64,000 nt of DNA from Paenibacillus dendritiformis (GTDB taxonomy: Bacteria > Bacillota > Bacilli > Paenibacillales > Paenibacillaceae). This document shows, piece by piece, positions 8,749 to 17,308 of this stretch (positions are counted from its first letter, which is position 1; each line of letters starts with the position of its first letter). The notes beneath the pieces were generated by a model. The model did not search any database. It was not told where the DNA came from and was given only the letters and a program-made list of their open reading frames with translations. Location: assembly GCF_021654795.1 (NCBI RefSeq), contig NZ_AP025344.1, forward strand, positions 3,968,501 to 4,032,500, read 5' to 3'. The position numbers were made by a program, and so were the translations under genes.

Positions 8749-10392
8749 TTAACCGATTATTTTCCCGTTCCAGGGCAAGCCTTTGTGGAATCGGGCCCGA
8801 TCGTTGGAACGCCAAGCCGACAGGATCGGATAATCATACATGTCCCATATTTTGCATGGGGGCGCATCGGAGCCGGCGCGCTCCAGAATGCAGTTGACGG
8901 CCCGGCGGGCGGCTTCGTTCGCGCTCTCCATCGTGGCCAGATCCGTATTCGTCCGGACATAGTCGGAGGCCAGGAACAAATTCGGAATCGCCGTGTAAGC
9001 GTTCGGCCGCAGGTTCCAGGTGTTCACGTGGTTCACGAGCAGCGGCTCCGCATTGGTCGCCCGTCCCTCTTCGAATTGAATATCTTCATCCAGATTCCAC
9101 TCCACGAGCATGTCGTCGGACAGCACGATCTTGTCCTGATTCAGACTGCGCTTGATCTGTTCCCACACCTCGGCCTTAATCTCTTCCCTAGTGCATTCCA
9201 TCGCCGGCTTCCCGTACAAAATGCCCGGCACCTTCCAATCGGATACATCAATGGAGATAATCCCCCTCACCTGGCCGTTGCCATAGTCGCTTAACCGGAA
9301 TTCGGGCCAGAACTGGGCCTGCGAGACCGAGGTCAACGCCCAAGGGCTGTCCATGTAAATGACATGTCCATGAATGATCGGCACATCCACCTTCAGATAA
9401 AATTGGACACCGTTCATCCACTCGACATTCTTGGCCAGCTCAATTAATCCCCCCAGCAGCGGATCGCCGGCAAGCAGCCCGTCATTCAGCAATTCAGCCA
9501 TCACTTCCACCGGCAGCGCCGCAAGGTAATAGTCCGCGGTCACCCGTCGGGACTGGCCGTTCTCGGTTACCGTTACCCCTCGGATCCGGCCGTCCTCGCA
9601 GTGAATATGCTCGACCTTGGCGCCGAAGCGGTAATCGACGCCCCCCTGCCGCAAGTAGTTCAGCCACGGGTTAATCCATACATCGTTCGTCGGCCCGTTC
9701 AAAAGCCGATCGGCGCTGCCTCCCGGCAGCACCATGTCCAGCATGATCGTCGCTCCGACCGTGCCGACCGTGCAAGCGTTTACTTCTCTGGCTCTGGCTG
9801 CGACAAGAATGCGCGTCAAGCCGGTAAAGATGTGCCGGAATTCGGGGGACTGCTTCTCCGCCTGCAGGAAATCCCACCAGGAGACGCGCTGATAATCGAG
9901 CAATCTGCGCTCGTCACAGCTCGTCAACACCTTCCATAGGGCAGACACATAGTGGTCGATATCATGCTCGCTGAGTCTGAGATTGTTCCTGAAGAGAGAT
10001 TTGAGCAAGGTTCTCCATCCGCTGATGGATTGGGGGAATTCGGTTAGAAAAGGCTGCATCGGGCGGTCGAAAAACGCAAGTCCCAGATTCGTGCCTTCGA
10101 TGAGATTATCATACACGCTGCGCCGTCCCCCCTGATAAGGGATGCGCTTCATCGTGTCCGTGACATGCTTGTAGAACTTCGGGAAAAAGCGAAATCCGTG
10201 CTCAGCCGGCAAATCCCGCCGTCCCTCTGTTCCCGTCCCCGGCACAGGCATGCTGCGCGCCTTCCCTCCGGGAATGCGGCGCGACTCCAAAACCGTAACG
10301 TGAAATCCGCGCTCCATCAGCTCCTGCGCGGCACTCATGCCGGCGATTCCGCCGCCCAGCACGACAACTGAAGGATGAACTGATGCTACCAT
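8749..10392 (-). CDS. FAD-dependent oxidoreductase (amine oxidase / phytoene desaturase superfamily)
   Basis: 547 residues. The N-terminus has a dinucleotide-binding fold with VVVLGGGIAGMSAAQELMER and an acidic residue after the second strand (VLES). EHGFRFFPKFY and the C-terminal LFLASDYVRTNTDLATMESANEAA complete the FAD-binding frame typical of the amine oxidase/CrtI/HpnE superfamily. It may oxidise an isoprenoid or an amine; the sequence does not decide. Its promoter and AGGAG site lie within the 90-bp repeat at 10399-10488, whose left edge is only 6 bp before the ATG. It is the last gene before the biosynthetic cluster, on the same strand, but has its own promoter. Confidence 0.85.
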   Translation of the reverse strand: MVASVHPSVVVLGGGIAGMSAAQELMERGFHVTVLESRRIPGGKARSMPVPGTGTEGRRDLPAEHGFRFFPKFYKHVTDTMKRIPYQGGRRSVYDNLIEGTNLGLAFFDRPMQPFLTEFPQSISGWRTLLKSLFRNNLRLSEHDIDHYVSALWKVLTSCDERRLLDYQRVSWWDFLQAEKQSPEFRHIFTGLTRILVAARAREVNACTVGTVGATIMLDMVLPGGSADRLLNGPTNDVWINPWLNYLRQGGVDYRFGAKVEHIHCEDGRIRGVTVTENGQSRRVTADYYLAALPVEVMAELLNDGLLAGDPLLGGLIELAKNVEWMNGVQFYLKVDVPIIHGHVIYMDSPWALTSVSQAQFWPEFRLSDYGNGQVRGIISIDVSDWKVPGILYGKPAMECTREEIKAEVWEQIKRSLNQDKIVLSDDMLVEWNLDEDIQFEEGRATNAEPLLVNHVNTWNLRPNAYTAIPNLFLASDYVRTNTDLATMESANEAARRAVNCILERAGSDAPPCKIWDMYDYPILSAWRSNDRARFHKGLPWNGKIIG

Positions 10393-10398
10393 CTCAGC

Positions 10399-10488
10399 GC
10401 CTGCACTCCTGTTCTCTATGAAGTTTAGGAAAAAACAACTAATATCATCTTACTATAGAAAGCTTATTTTTCAACATATTTCCACATT
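10399..10488. repeat. 90-bp direct repeat, copy A (left flank of the biosynthetic cluster)
   Basis: This 90-bp sequence is repeated in the same orientation at 38386-38474 with about three differences: a one-base length change plus one substitution in the A-run near the middle, and one substitution 14 bases further on. It contains the promoter and AGGAG site of the FAD oxidoreductase gene. The match stops sharply on both sides. Between the two copies lie only the biosynthetic operon, its transporters and transposon debris (27.9 kb). Confidence 0.9.
10447..10474 (-). promoter_or_regulatory. Promoter of the FAD oxidoreductase gene
   Basis: On the minus strand TTGAAA (10474-10469) and TAAGAT (10452-10447) are 16 bp apart, about 55 nt before the ATG at 10392. 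In repeat copy B the -35 is kept but the -10 reads TAAGGT. Confidence 0.55.
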
Positions 10489-10831
10489 ATTGCTAGAGTA
10501 AAAGGCTTAAATAAATACTGCTCCGGCGTTGGGTGCCGCCGAAAGAAGCGCCGCTCCTCTTCCATCAGCGGAAGCGGGCGGCGCCATAGCATAATGATGC
10601 AGCGAACCGGCTAACCATACACGAGTCCTAATCTCGTTTTTTTGCTCAACATGATGAAGAGAAAAAATAGATCCCGGGAAGCATGTGCATGCCGCACCCT
10701 GCCGGACGAGTCGAACCCGCTCGCACAAATTGGATAGAGCTGCTATAAAGTGTCCTCTGTTCCGCCAAGAACAATTTGGTGCCCGAACCTCCTGCTCTTC
10801 GTTCTCTTATTGCTCTGCTGATAAGCTTGTG
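10489..10831. other. 343-bp gap between the exporter gene and repeat copy A
   Basis: No gene is recognised. A 73-codon minus-strand open frame has no family motif. GC-rich segments near 10530-10585 could fold, but there is no clean stem plus T run, so the end of the long biosynthetic operon is not marked by an obvious terminator. Confidence 0.5.
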
Positions 10832-13201
10832 TCACATGTTAGCCGGGGACGCGCCGAAGGTATGCGCATGCAACCGCCTAACGGCGAAGAGCACGGCATA
10901 ATAAATGGCTGCAATGATAGCCAGCACCAAAACAAATGTATAAATACTGTAGATCAATGGAATAAAATCGTTCGTGTTAAGCGAAACCAAGTTGAGTATA
11001 TATCTCACAACCAATAAAGAGATCGGCGTGAACACGCAATATGAAACGATCACAATCGCCATATATATATTCAACAACATATTGGCTATCTCCCTCTCGC
11101 TGTACCCGATTATGCGGAGTATGGCCATGTTATTTTTGTTCTCTTCTACCGTTATCAAAGCGACGAGCCACACCATGATGACCGCGATGACACCGCCGAT
11201 GACCTGATTCAGGACGGCGCTCAGCTGCGAGGAGGACGCCTGATCCTGCATCTCCTTGCGCATGTTCTCGGTGGATATGACTTTGCTGCCCGCTCCCTGC
11301 CGCGCATCAGCCCCAAGCGAATTCGTGAACGAAGCGTTGTAAATATCCGGTGAAATGCCGAGAGCCTTCGTCAACTGCAGCTTATCCATATAAACGGCCG
11401 CCGGATCTCCATTAGAACAGAAGGCTGCAATCGGAACGGCAACTTCCTTGCCGCCGATAAGGAGCTTGATGGTCGAGCCGATTTGCAAGCCGTATAAGTG
11501 CGCCTTGGACACGTGCACGATGGCTCCTTCCTTCAGCTTGGCATTTATCTCCCGTCCGCTTCCGTCCGACAATGTCAGCCACTGTTCGTCGCCATCGAAT
11601 GCCAGCAGATTGACCGTCGCTCCCGCCCGCTTGCCGCTGCCCTCGTCCCACGCCATGCGCTTGTTCTTCTGCATATAATAATCATTGCGGCTCTCATCAT
11701 GCTGAGAAATCCTTGCTTCCGCATATTGAATATCGTATTGGTAGTTAACTCCGCGAAATCTCTGTTCCGCCGCAATGGAGCTGGACTGATTCAATGACAA
11801 GCCCATAATAAACAGGATCGACGACAGCAGTACCGTAATGCCGAGCATAACGATCATTTTCAGACTTCGAACAGACATTTGCAATTTAACCCGCCAGATG
11901 AAAGGCAGACCAGCCGTTGCGCCGCTTACCCGCCTGGTAAGGAAATTAACGTGTTCCTGCTTCTGCCGGGCGTGAAGCATCGCAGCCGCGTCGCCGTTCA
12001 TAATCCGGGCCACCATCCAATAGGAAGACGCATTGAATCCGATCATGATGACAAGCACGCCCGTCAGCAAGGAAGAAGCGTCAAGCTTCTTCGGAAAAGC
12101 GGGCATCACATATTGGGCCTGAAACTGCTGGAGAAGCAAATCGCTGGCAAAATAAGCGAGAAGCAGACCCAGAATAACGCCAGCCGCACATAGCGCCGCA
12201 TGAATGGCGACGTAGGCCTTACGGAGCTGGGCGCGCGGATAGCCTAACGCAATGAGACATCCCAGTGATTTCTGTTGCTGCCGCAGGCGGCGATTCAGAA
12301 AGATGAGAAATACCCCTGTGCATAACAACGTCAAGATTATCAGAAACAGGAGCGCCATCCCGGAATTGGAAGCCGCGCCCTTCGCCAGTTCCGTCGCCCC
12401 GGGATTGTCTTGAGCAGGCAGGAAGGAAGCAAAGCGTACGTCCTGTGCCATTTGACGGATTGCATCTTCCTTATATACTCCATCTCGGAAACGTCCGCTA
12501 AAATAGTGAAATTCCTTGCCGTTAATCCCTTCATATTGCTTCGCGGACACGATAATATCGAAAGGTCGTTCCGCGTCAGCGGCATATCGCCGCATTTGTT
12601 CGGGAAGTATGACCGTTCCAGTAATGGCGTATGCCTGATCCCCGATTGTCAGCCGATCGCCGACCTTCCACGGCTGCCCCGTATCGGCATGTAAGGCAAC
12701 GGCAATTTCGCCGTTGTCTGCGGGCAGCCGCCCTTCGACGACGTGAATCCGATTTACGCTCCGCCCGCTGGCATCATCGTACCAGCGATAGAGCATTCCT
12801 TGCTCGACGTTCTCTTTATATTTCATCTCGTCCGCATGGAATCGATATTCCTCGCTCAAGCGCGCGGCCGCCGCAGCTTCTTCATCCGGCAGCCGCAGCA
12901 TGCCGGTATCGATCAGGTTCTCCAGTCCAAGCGAGTCTAGATCTTGCTGAGATATGGATTCCCTCCGCGCGAGCTGCCGCAGCTTCTCTTCCTCCAGCAG
13001 GACGGCCAGATTCGGGCGGAAAGCAAAATGCTCCTGGCCGCTCGCTTCGGCAAAGCGCTCGTATTCCGTGAGGATTCCGTCCGAAGCATATTGAATAAAG
13101 AAATAAATAAAGGATGTAGCCACGATGAGGAGAAGCATAAGCCATACCTGCAGCCGATGCTTCAACAAATCGCGCCACACAAACCTCATTACGTTTCTCA
13201 T
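10832..13201 (-). CDS. ABC transporter permease with two FtsX domains
   Basis: 789 residues. An N-terminal helix (about 15-35) precedes a ~250-residue extracytoplasmic domain. Helices near 285, 335 and 380 form the first FtsX unit. After a linker, another helix (near 445) precedes a second external domain, and three C-terminal helices (about 675-775) form the second unit. This is the layout of large MacB-like lipoprotein/peptide exporters of Firmicutes. It sits 24 nt after the ATPase gene and is the last gene of the biosynthetic operon. It probably exports the product or protects the cell from it. Confidence 0.85.
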   Translation of the reverse strand: MRNVMRFVWRDLLKHRLQVWLMLLLIVATSFIYFFIQYASDGILTEYERFAEASGQEHFAFRPNLAVLLEEEKLRQLARRESISQQDLDSLGLENLIDTGMLRLPDEEAAAAARLSEEYRFHADEMKYKENVEQGMLYRWYDDASGRSVNRIHVVEGRLPADNGEIAVALHADTGQPWKVGDRLTIGDQAYAITGTVILPEQMRRYAADAERPFDIIVSAKQYEGINGKEFHYFSGRFRDGVYKEDAIRQMAQDVRFASFLPAQDNPGATELAKGAASNSGMALLFLIILTLLCTGVFLIFLNRRLRQQQKSLGCLIALGYPRAQLRKAYVAIHAALCAAGVILGLLLAYFASDLLLQQFQAQYVMPAFPKKLDASSLLTGVLVIMIGFNASSYWMVARIMNGDAAAMLHARQKQEHVNFLTRRVSGATAGLPFIWRVKLQMSVRSLKMIVMLGITVLLSSILFIMGLSLNQSSSIAAEQRFRGVNYQYDIQYAEARISQHDESRNDYYMQKNKRMAWDEGSGKRAGATVNLLAFDGDEQWLTLSDGSGREINAKLKEGAIVHVSKAHLYGLQIGSTIKLLIGGKEVAVPIAAFCSNGDPAAVYMDKLQLTKALGISPDIYNASFTNSLGADARQGAGSKVISTENMRKEMQDQASSSQLSAVLNQVIGGVIAVIMVWLVALITVEENKNNMAILRIIGYSEREIANMLLNIYMAIVIVSYCVFTPISLLVVRYILNLVSLNTNDFIPLIYSIYTFVLVLAIIAAIYYAVLFAVRRLHAHTFGASPANM

Positions 13202-13225
13202 GAATACACATCCCCTGCAATGAAG

Positions 13226-13930
13226 TTATCCCCAACTGATTTCCTCGGCCGCAAGCGGATGCTCGTTCACTTCTTGGGCAACCAGCCGGCCGCTATTCAG
13301 CCTGATAATGTGCCGGGCCATTTTCGCGATTCCGAGATGATGCGTGACGAATACAATCGTAATGCCGTATTTTTGCTGCATATTTTGCAGGCAGTTCAGC
13401 ACCTGCTTTCCGTTCGCTTCATCCAGAGCGCCTGTCGCTTCGTCGCAGAAAAGCACCTCGGGCTTCTTGATCAATGCCCTTGCAATCGCTACCCGCTGCT
13501 GCTGGCCCCCGGATAGTTCATACGGGAACCGGCTTTTCAGATGATGGATATTCAATTCCTTCATGAGTTCATCCAAGTTGAGGCTATCCGCGTTCAGATA
13601 TTGCCCGATCTCGATATTTTCTTGAACCGTCAAGTTCGAAATCAAATGATACTGCTGAAAAATATACCCTGTATGCTTCCGTCGAAATTCGACCAATTGC
13701 TTATCCCCATACCGGGAAATAGGTTGGTCGGCAAAATAAATTTCTCCCGCATCCGCCTTCTCCAAACCGGACATCACGTTGAGCAAAGTAGACTTGCCGG
13801 AGCCGCTCGGACCAAGCAATGCGACAAAATCGCCTTTTGCAATGCGGACGGTAATCCCGTCGAGCGCGCAAACCCGGCTTTCCTTTTCGCCATATATCTT
13901 GCTTACATTGTTGACTCTTATTAAGTCCAT
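13226..13930 (-). CDS. ABC transporter ATP-binding protein (LolD/MacB group)
   Basis: 234 residues with Walker A GPSGSGKSTLLN, Q-loop IFQQYHLI, signature LSGGQQQRVAIARAL, Walker B VLFCDEATGALDE and switch VFVTHHLG. GGGGG lies 8 nt before the ATG at 13930. In Walker B the usual DEP is DEA, which is tolerated in related ATPases. It follows the MFS gene by 4 nt and pairs with the FtsX-type permease downstream. The pair forms the export or self-resistance unit of the cluster. Confidence 0.9.
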   Translation of the reverse strand: MDLIRVNNVSKIYGEKESRVCALDGITVRIAKGDFVALLGPSGSGKSTLLNVMSGLEKADAGEIYFADQPISRYGDKQLVEFRRKHTGYIFQQYHLISNLTVQENIEIGQYLNADSLNLDELMKELNIHHLKSRFPYELSGGQQQRVAIARALIKKPEVLFCDEATGALDEANGKQVLNCLQNMQQKYGITIVFVTHHLGIAKMARHIIRLNSGRLVAQEVNEHPLAAEEISWG

Positions 13931-13934
13931 CTGA

Positions 13935-15194
13935 TTATCCCCCTTCGTAACCGTCGACCGCCGCGTGCTTCGTCTTGCTGTCTGTCAGGTACAACGCCAC
14001 AAGAGCCGCGCTCGTCAATACGAGCAGGCCGCTAACGACGAAGAAAATGGGGAACACGCCGTATAAGTCGATCAACACCCCGCCCATCAAAGGGCCGACG
14101 ATCGTGGCAAATGTGCTGAGGCTGCCGATAACTCCGAACACGCGGCTCGTATAAGATTCCGGCGTCAGCTTCTGAGCCATCGACTGGAAAGGAACGAATA
14201 CGAGCGCCGCAAAACAACCGCCAAACAGTCCTAACGCAGGATACCATATCCACTTCCCTGACATTTCCCATTGGGTAAACAAGGTAATCAACACAAAAGC
14301 GACGCCTGCCCCGAGGCACCCCAGGGACATATAGGCGATTGCGCCGTTTATTTTCGCTTTGGACAAGTAAGCGGCGACCGCCAACGTTCCGAGCCCGATC
14401 GCTCCCATGACGACGCCGAACAAGGATGGCGGAACGTCGGACATTTCGCGCATCAGCACCACGAGCTGGGTATCCGTCAAGGTCAGCACAAGCATGGCGA
14501 CGCTGAATGCAATCGAGCTATATAACAGAGCCGGCGTGTTCCGTATGAACGTTAATCCGTTTTTGAACAAGGAGACGAACGACTCCTCGCCCTTCCCGTC
14601 CTGTTCCTGATCTTCCGGGATCGACCGCTTTGATAGTCCCAGCAGCAGCAAGGCCGAAATGAGGAAAGACGCGGCGTCAATATAAAAGGCAAGCTTCACG
14701 CCCGCCGCCGCCACCAGCACTCCTCCGACCGCAGGCCCGATAATTTTGGATCCGTAGTCGATGATCGTCGTGATGCCGACCACCTGATCCATCTGCTCGT
14801 TCGGGACATATTCCTTCACCTTTCCGTTCTTGGCCGGAGTAAACATCGATTCGAAGGTTCCTTTCAGGAAGAACAAGCCGTACAGCAGCCAGATTTGGTC
14901 CGTGAAGGCAATCGCGAGCATGATGACGCAGCGAGCAATATCCGAGAATATCATGATTTTCTTGCGGTCGAATTTATCTGCCAACACGCCCGTGAGAGGA
15001 CCGAAGAGAACAAATGGAAGCCCTAATGACAACGTGACATATGCCATTTCCATCGGGGAGGCTTCCATTTGAAAGCCGAACAAGGCCAGTATAGCGAGCA
15101 GGGATATTCCGTCTCCCAAAGCGGAAAATAGCTGTGCGGATAATAAATACACTACATTTTTATTGCCGAACAAACTCTGTTTCGCTGCTTCCAT
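13935..15194 (-). CDS. MFS transporter (EntS/MFS_3-like), first of two
   Basis: 419 residues with 12 predicted membrane helices. The loop between helices 2 and 3 reads GVLADKFDRKKIMI, the conserved major facilitator motif A. The best general fit is the group that exports siderophores and macrolides (EntS, MefA type). It lies 22 nt after a second MFS gene and 4 nt before the ABC ATPase gene within the biosynthetic operon. Efflux of the lipopeptide or of a shunt product is the likely role. Confidence 0.85.
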   Translation of the reverse strand: MEAAKQSLFGNKNVVYLLSAQLFSALGDGISLLAILALFGFQMEASPMEMAYVTLSLGLPFVLFGPLTGVLADKFDRKKIMIFSDIARCVIMLAIAFTDQIWLLYGLFFLKGTFESMFTPAKNGKVKEYVPNEQMDQVVGITTIIDYGSKIIGPAVGGVLVAAAGVKLAFYIDAASFLISALLLLGLSKRSIPEDQEQDGKGEESFVSLFKNGLTFIRNTPALLYSSIAFSVAMLVLTLTDTQLVVLMREMSDVPPSLFGVVMGAIGLGTLAVAAYLSKAKINGAIAYMSLGCLGAGVAFVLITLFTQWEMSGKWIWYPALGLFGGCFAALVFVPFQSMAQKLTPESYTSRVFGVIGSLSTFATIVGPLMGGVLIDLYGVFPIFFVVSGLLVLTSAALVALYLTDSKTKHAAVDGYEGG

Positions 15195-15216
15195 GCAGAC
15201 CGCTTCCCCCCTTTTC

Positions 15217-16467
15217 TCATTTCGCTTCCTTCACTGGATGGGATGAGCGCTGGGCCGATTTGCGCAGCTTTGCCAGAATCGCGGCATACCCCGCACTGGC
15301 CGCAAGGCCGAAAACAAGGATGCACGCTCCCGCCCACAAGAACGTCGCGCCGATTCCGAGCCATGCCACGCCCAATCCTCCGAAGAGGGGCCCCAAAATA
15401 TACGTAAGCGCCATGACCGTCCCGAATTGCACCATTTTTGCGCGAGCGGCAGCCAATTGACCGAGCTTTTTCAGATAAAGGGAGAAGCCGATTTGCCAGC
15501 ATATGCCGCCGGCAAAAAACAGTCCCAATAGCCAGGCTACGTCCATGTGCCGGCTCATGGCCCACGTAACGGCAAGAAATACGAGCGCCAACCCTGCCGA
15601 GGACAGGCTTATCGCCTTGAAGGAGGGCTGGCCTCCGGATGATTCCACCCGCATCCGAACCAACAGCGTGCCGAGACCTGCGGCAGCCATCACATAAGCC
15701 ACGATCGCGGCATTGTCCCACTGGTAGATGTCGCGGAACAACACGACCAATTGTGAATCGCCGACCGTGACGAAGAAGGACATCGCCGCAAGGATAATGA
15801 GCCCCGACATCAGGTATGCGCGAACGGATGCGTCCGGCGCCTCGCCTGGATGCCGCACGTTCCCGTTGTCCTGGGCCGGCTCCTCCCTGCTCGCCTCTCC
15901 CGCTCGCGCAGGTCTGGACAGAAAGGCTGCGGGAATGGCAGTAACGGCATAGGTAACGGCGGCTATCCACACGGTCACCTGCGGTTGCCATACCATCACG
16001 CTCAATCCGGCAGCCAGCGGCCCGGCGCACTTGACGATCGCCACCAGCCATTCGAACCGCTTGTCAAGCGCTTCATATAGCTGCGGAGAGGTCATCCTCC
16101 GCAGCAATACCTCCTGTCCGTTAACAAAGCATCCGATGAGCAAGCCTTTGATGAGGATCAGTCCGATTGCCGCGGCAAAAGACGCCACGGACAAATGAAG
16201 CACCATGATCATCCCGCTCCCCAAAGCAGCTCCCATCATAGCCAGTACATTCCGCTTCTGAATCCGTCCGCTTCCCATTGCTGTCGCCAGGGCCATGGAA
16301 CCCGAAAAGCTCATGACGAGAACCCCGAGCTGGATGGGCGTGGCCGCATGGTAAAAGCCCCAGTAATTCAGCATCGCCACCAGATCGATCCACACGGCCA
16401 CGTTAAAGACAACAGCCGACCAGAACAGGATGCGGGCAACGGCAGACGGCGTATCCTTTATTCCCAT
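15217..16467 (-). CDS. MFS transporter, second and divergent copy
   Basis: 416 residues, about 12 helices. It shares local segments with its neighbour, such as VGDSQLVVLFRD against TDTQLVVLMREM, and a following GLGTL, so the two may be an old duplication. Motif A is degenerate here: the helix 2-3 loop reads GSGRIQKRNVLAM. A basic, glycine-poor central loop (about 185-215) separates the halves. It begins 17 nt after the methyltransferase gene. Possibly the two proteins act as a pair; otherwise this one may be a decayed or specialised pump. Confidence 0.78.
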   Translation of the reverse strand: MGIKDTPSAVARILFWSAVVFNVAVWIDLVAMLNYWGFYHAATPIQLGVLVMSFSGSMALATAMGSGRIQKRNVLAMMGAALGSGMIMVLHLSVASFAAAIGLILIKGLLIGCFVNGQEVLLRRMTSPQLYEALDKRFEWLVAIVKCAGPLAAGLSVMVWQPQVTVWIAAVTYAVTAIPAAFLSRPARAGEASREEPAQDNGNVRHPGEAPDASVRAYLMSGLIILAAMSFFVTVGDSQLVVLFRDIYQWDNAAIVAYVMAAAGLGTLLVRMRVESSGGQPSFKAISLSSAGLALVFLAVTWAMSRHMDVAWLLGLFFAGGICWQIGFSLYLKKLGQLAAARAKMVQFGTVMALTYILGPLFGGLGVAWLGIGATFLWAGACILVFGLAASAGYAAILAKLRKSAQRSSHPVKEAK

Positions 16468-16484
16468 ATAGACACGCTCCCCTT

Positions 16485-17294
16485 CTACGAGTTAGGTCTG
16501 ACACCACAGACGGCCATCATGATGAGCATGGCGTATGGGTGCTCGCTGGCGAGAAAGGAAGAGACGCCTTTCTGCACGGCTGCCACTTCTTCTTCCGTCG
16601 CAAATCCGCTCTCCACCATCGTTCGCATCTCCTCGGCATCGACTTGCGGCAGGAAGGCTTCGATGCCGAGCTCGTCGCTATGTGAGGCGAGCAGCTTCAG
16701 CTGCAAATCGGCATAGCCGGCCTGCTGCAGCATATGCCAGAGCCGGCGGCCAATGAACCGGTTTCCTCCTTGCGAAGCCTGCTCCTTGGCATGCTGATTC
16801 AACACATGCATCAGCTCCGGAATAACCGGATCGACCATGCCCCAGATGGCGTCGTCCACATCCAAAATAATCAGCTTTCCTCCCGGCTTCAGCAGATCGA
16901 ATATGTTCCTTGCGGCTTGGGCCGGATCCGGCAAATGCTGAAACACAAGTCTGGCGATGGCGACATCGAAATGAGCGAGCGGAAGGCCATGTTCCAGAAT
17001 GTCTCCATGCACGACGCTTACCCGTCCATCATTTCCGGGCGCAATGCGCTGCCGTGCATATTGGACGTAATAATCTTCGATTTCAATAGAAGTAATGCGG
17101 CTCGAAGGGAACATTCGCGAGAGCTGCTCCGTCACGAATCCGGGACCGCTGCCAACCTCCAGAATGGAATCGCCATCCTTGACGCCGAACTGTCCGAGAA
17201 CCTGTTCTTCCTTGGACCAACTGATGTTCATTTGCCCTTTCATCCGCTCTAACAACCGCTTCAGCTTTCCTTCATCCATCATCAGCTTGTTCAT
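16485..17294 (-). CDS. SAM-dependent class I methyltransferase (tailoring enzyme)
   Basis: 269 residues. Motif I is ILEVGSGPGFVTEQL (about 43-57), followed by an acidic SIEIEDYY for the SAM ribose, HGDILEHGLP, then DVAIARLVFQHLPDP and LLKPGGKLIILDVDD. The fold is the Methyltransf_25/11 type. It lies 14 nt after the terminal NRPS gene, so it likely methylates an O, N or C atom of the product, in addition to the N-methyltransferase domain inside that NRPS. The acceptor atom cannot be told from sequence. Confidence 0.85.
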   Translation of the reverse strand: MNKLMMDEGKLKRLLERMKGQMNISWSKEEQVLGQFGVKDGDSILEVGSGPGFVTEQLSRMFPSSRITSIEIEDYYVQYARQRIAPGNDGRVSVVHGDILEHGLPLAHFDVAIARLVFQHLPDPAQAARNIFDLLKPGGKLIILDVDDAIWGMVDPVIPELMHVLNQHAKEQASQGGNRFIGRRLWHMLQQAGYADLQLKLLASHSDELGIEAFLPQVDAEEMRTMVESGFATEEEVAAVQKGVSSFLASEHPYAMLIMMAVCGVRPNS

Positions 17295-17308
17295 GTTCTT
17301 CCTCCTCT

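Noticed and set aside
10507..10728. 73-codon minus-strand open frame between the exporter and repeat copy A
   Set aside because: No family motif or ribosome binding site was found, and composition is mixed.
10695..10800. tRNA-like words (GTTCGACTC, GTTCGGGCACC on the minus strand)
   Set aside because: The cloverleaf stems cannot be formed around them, and there is no acceptor stem pairing.
12340..12585. Possible small regulator gene inside the ABC permease region
   Set aside because: It is an alternate frame of the permease's extracytoplasmic domain, without motif or start signal.
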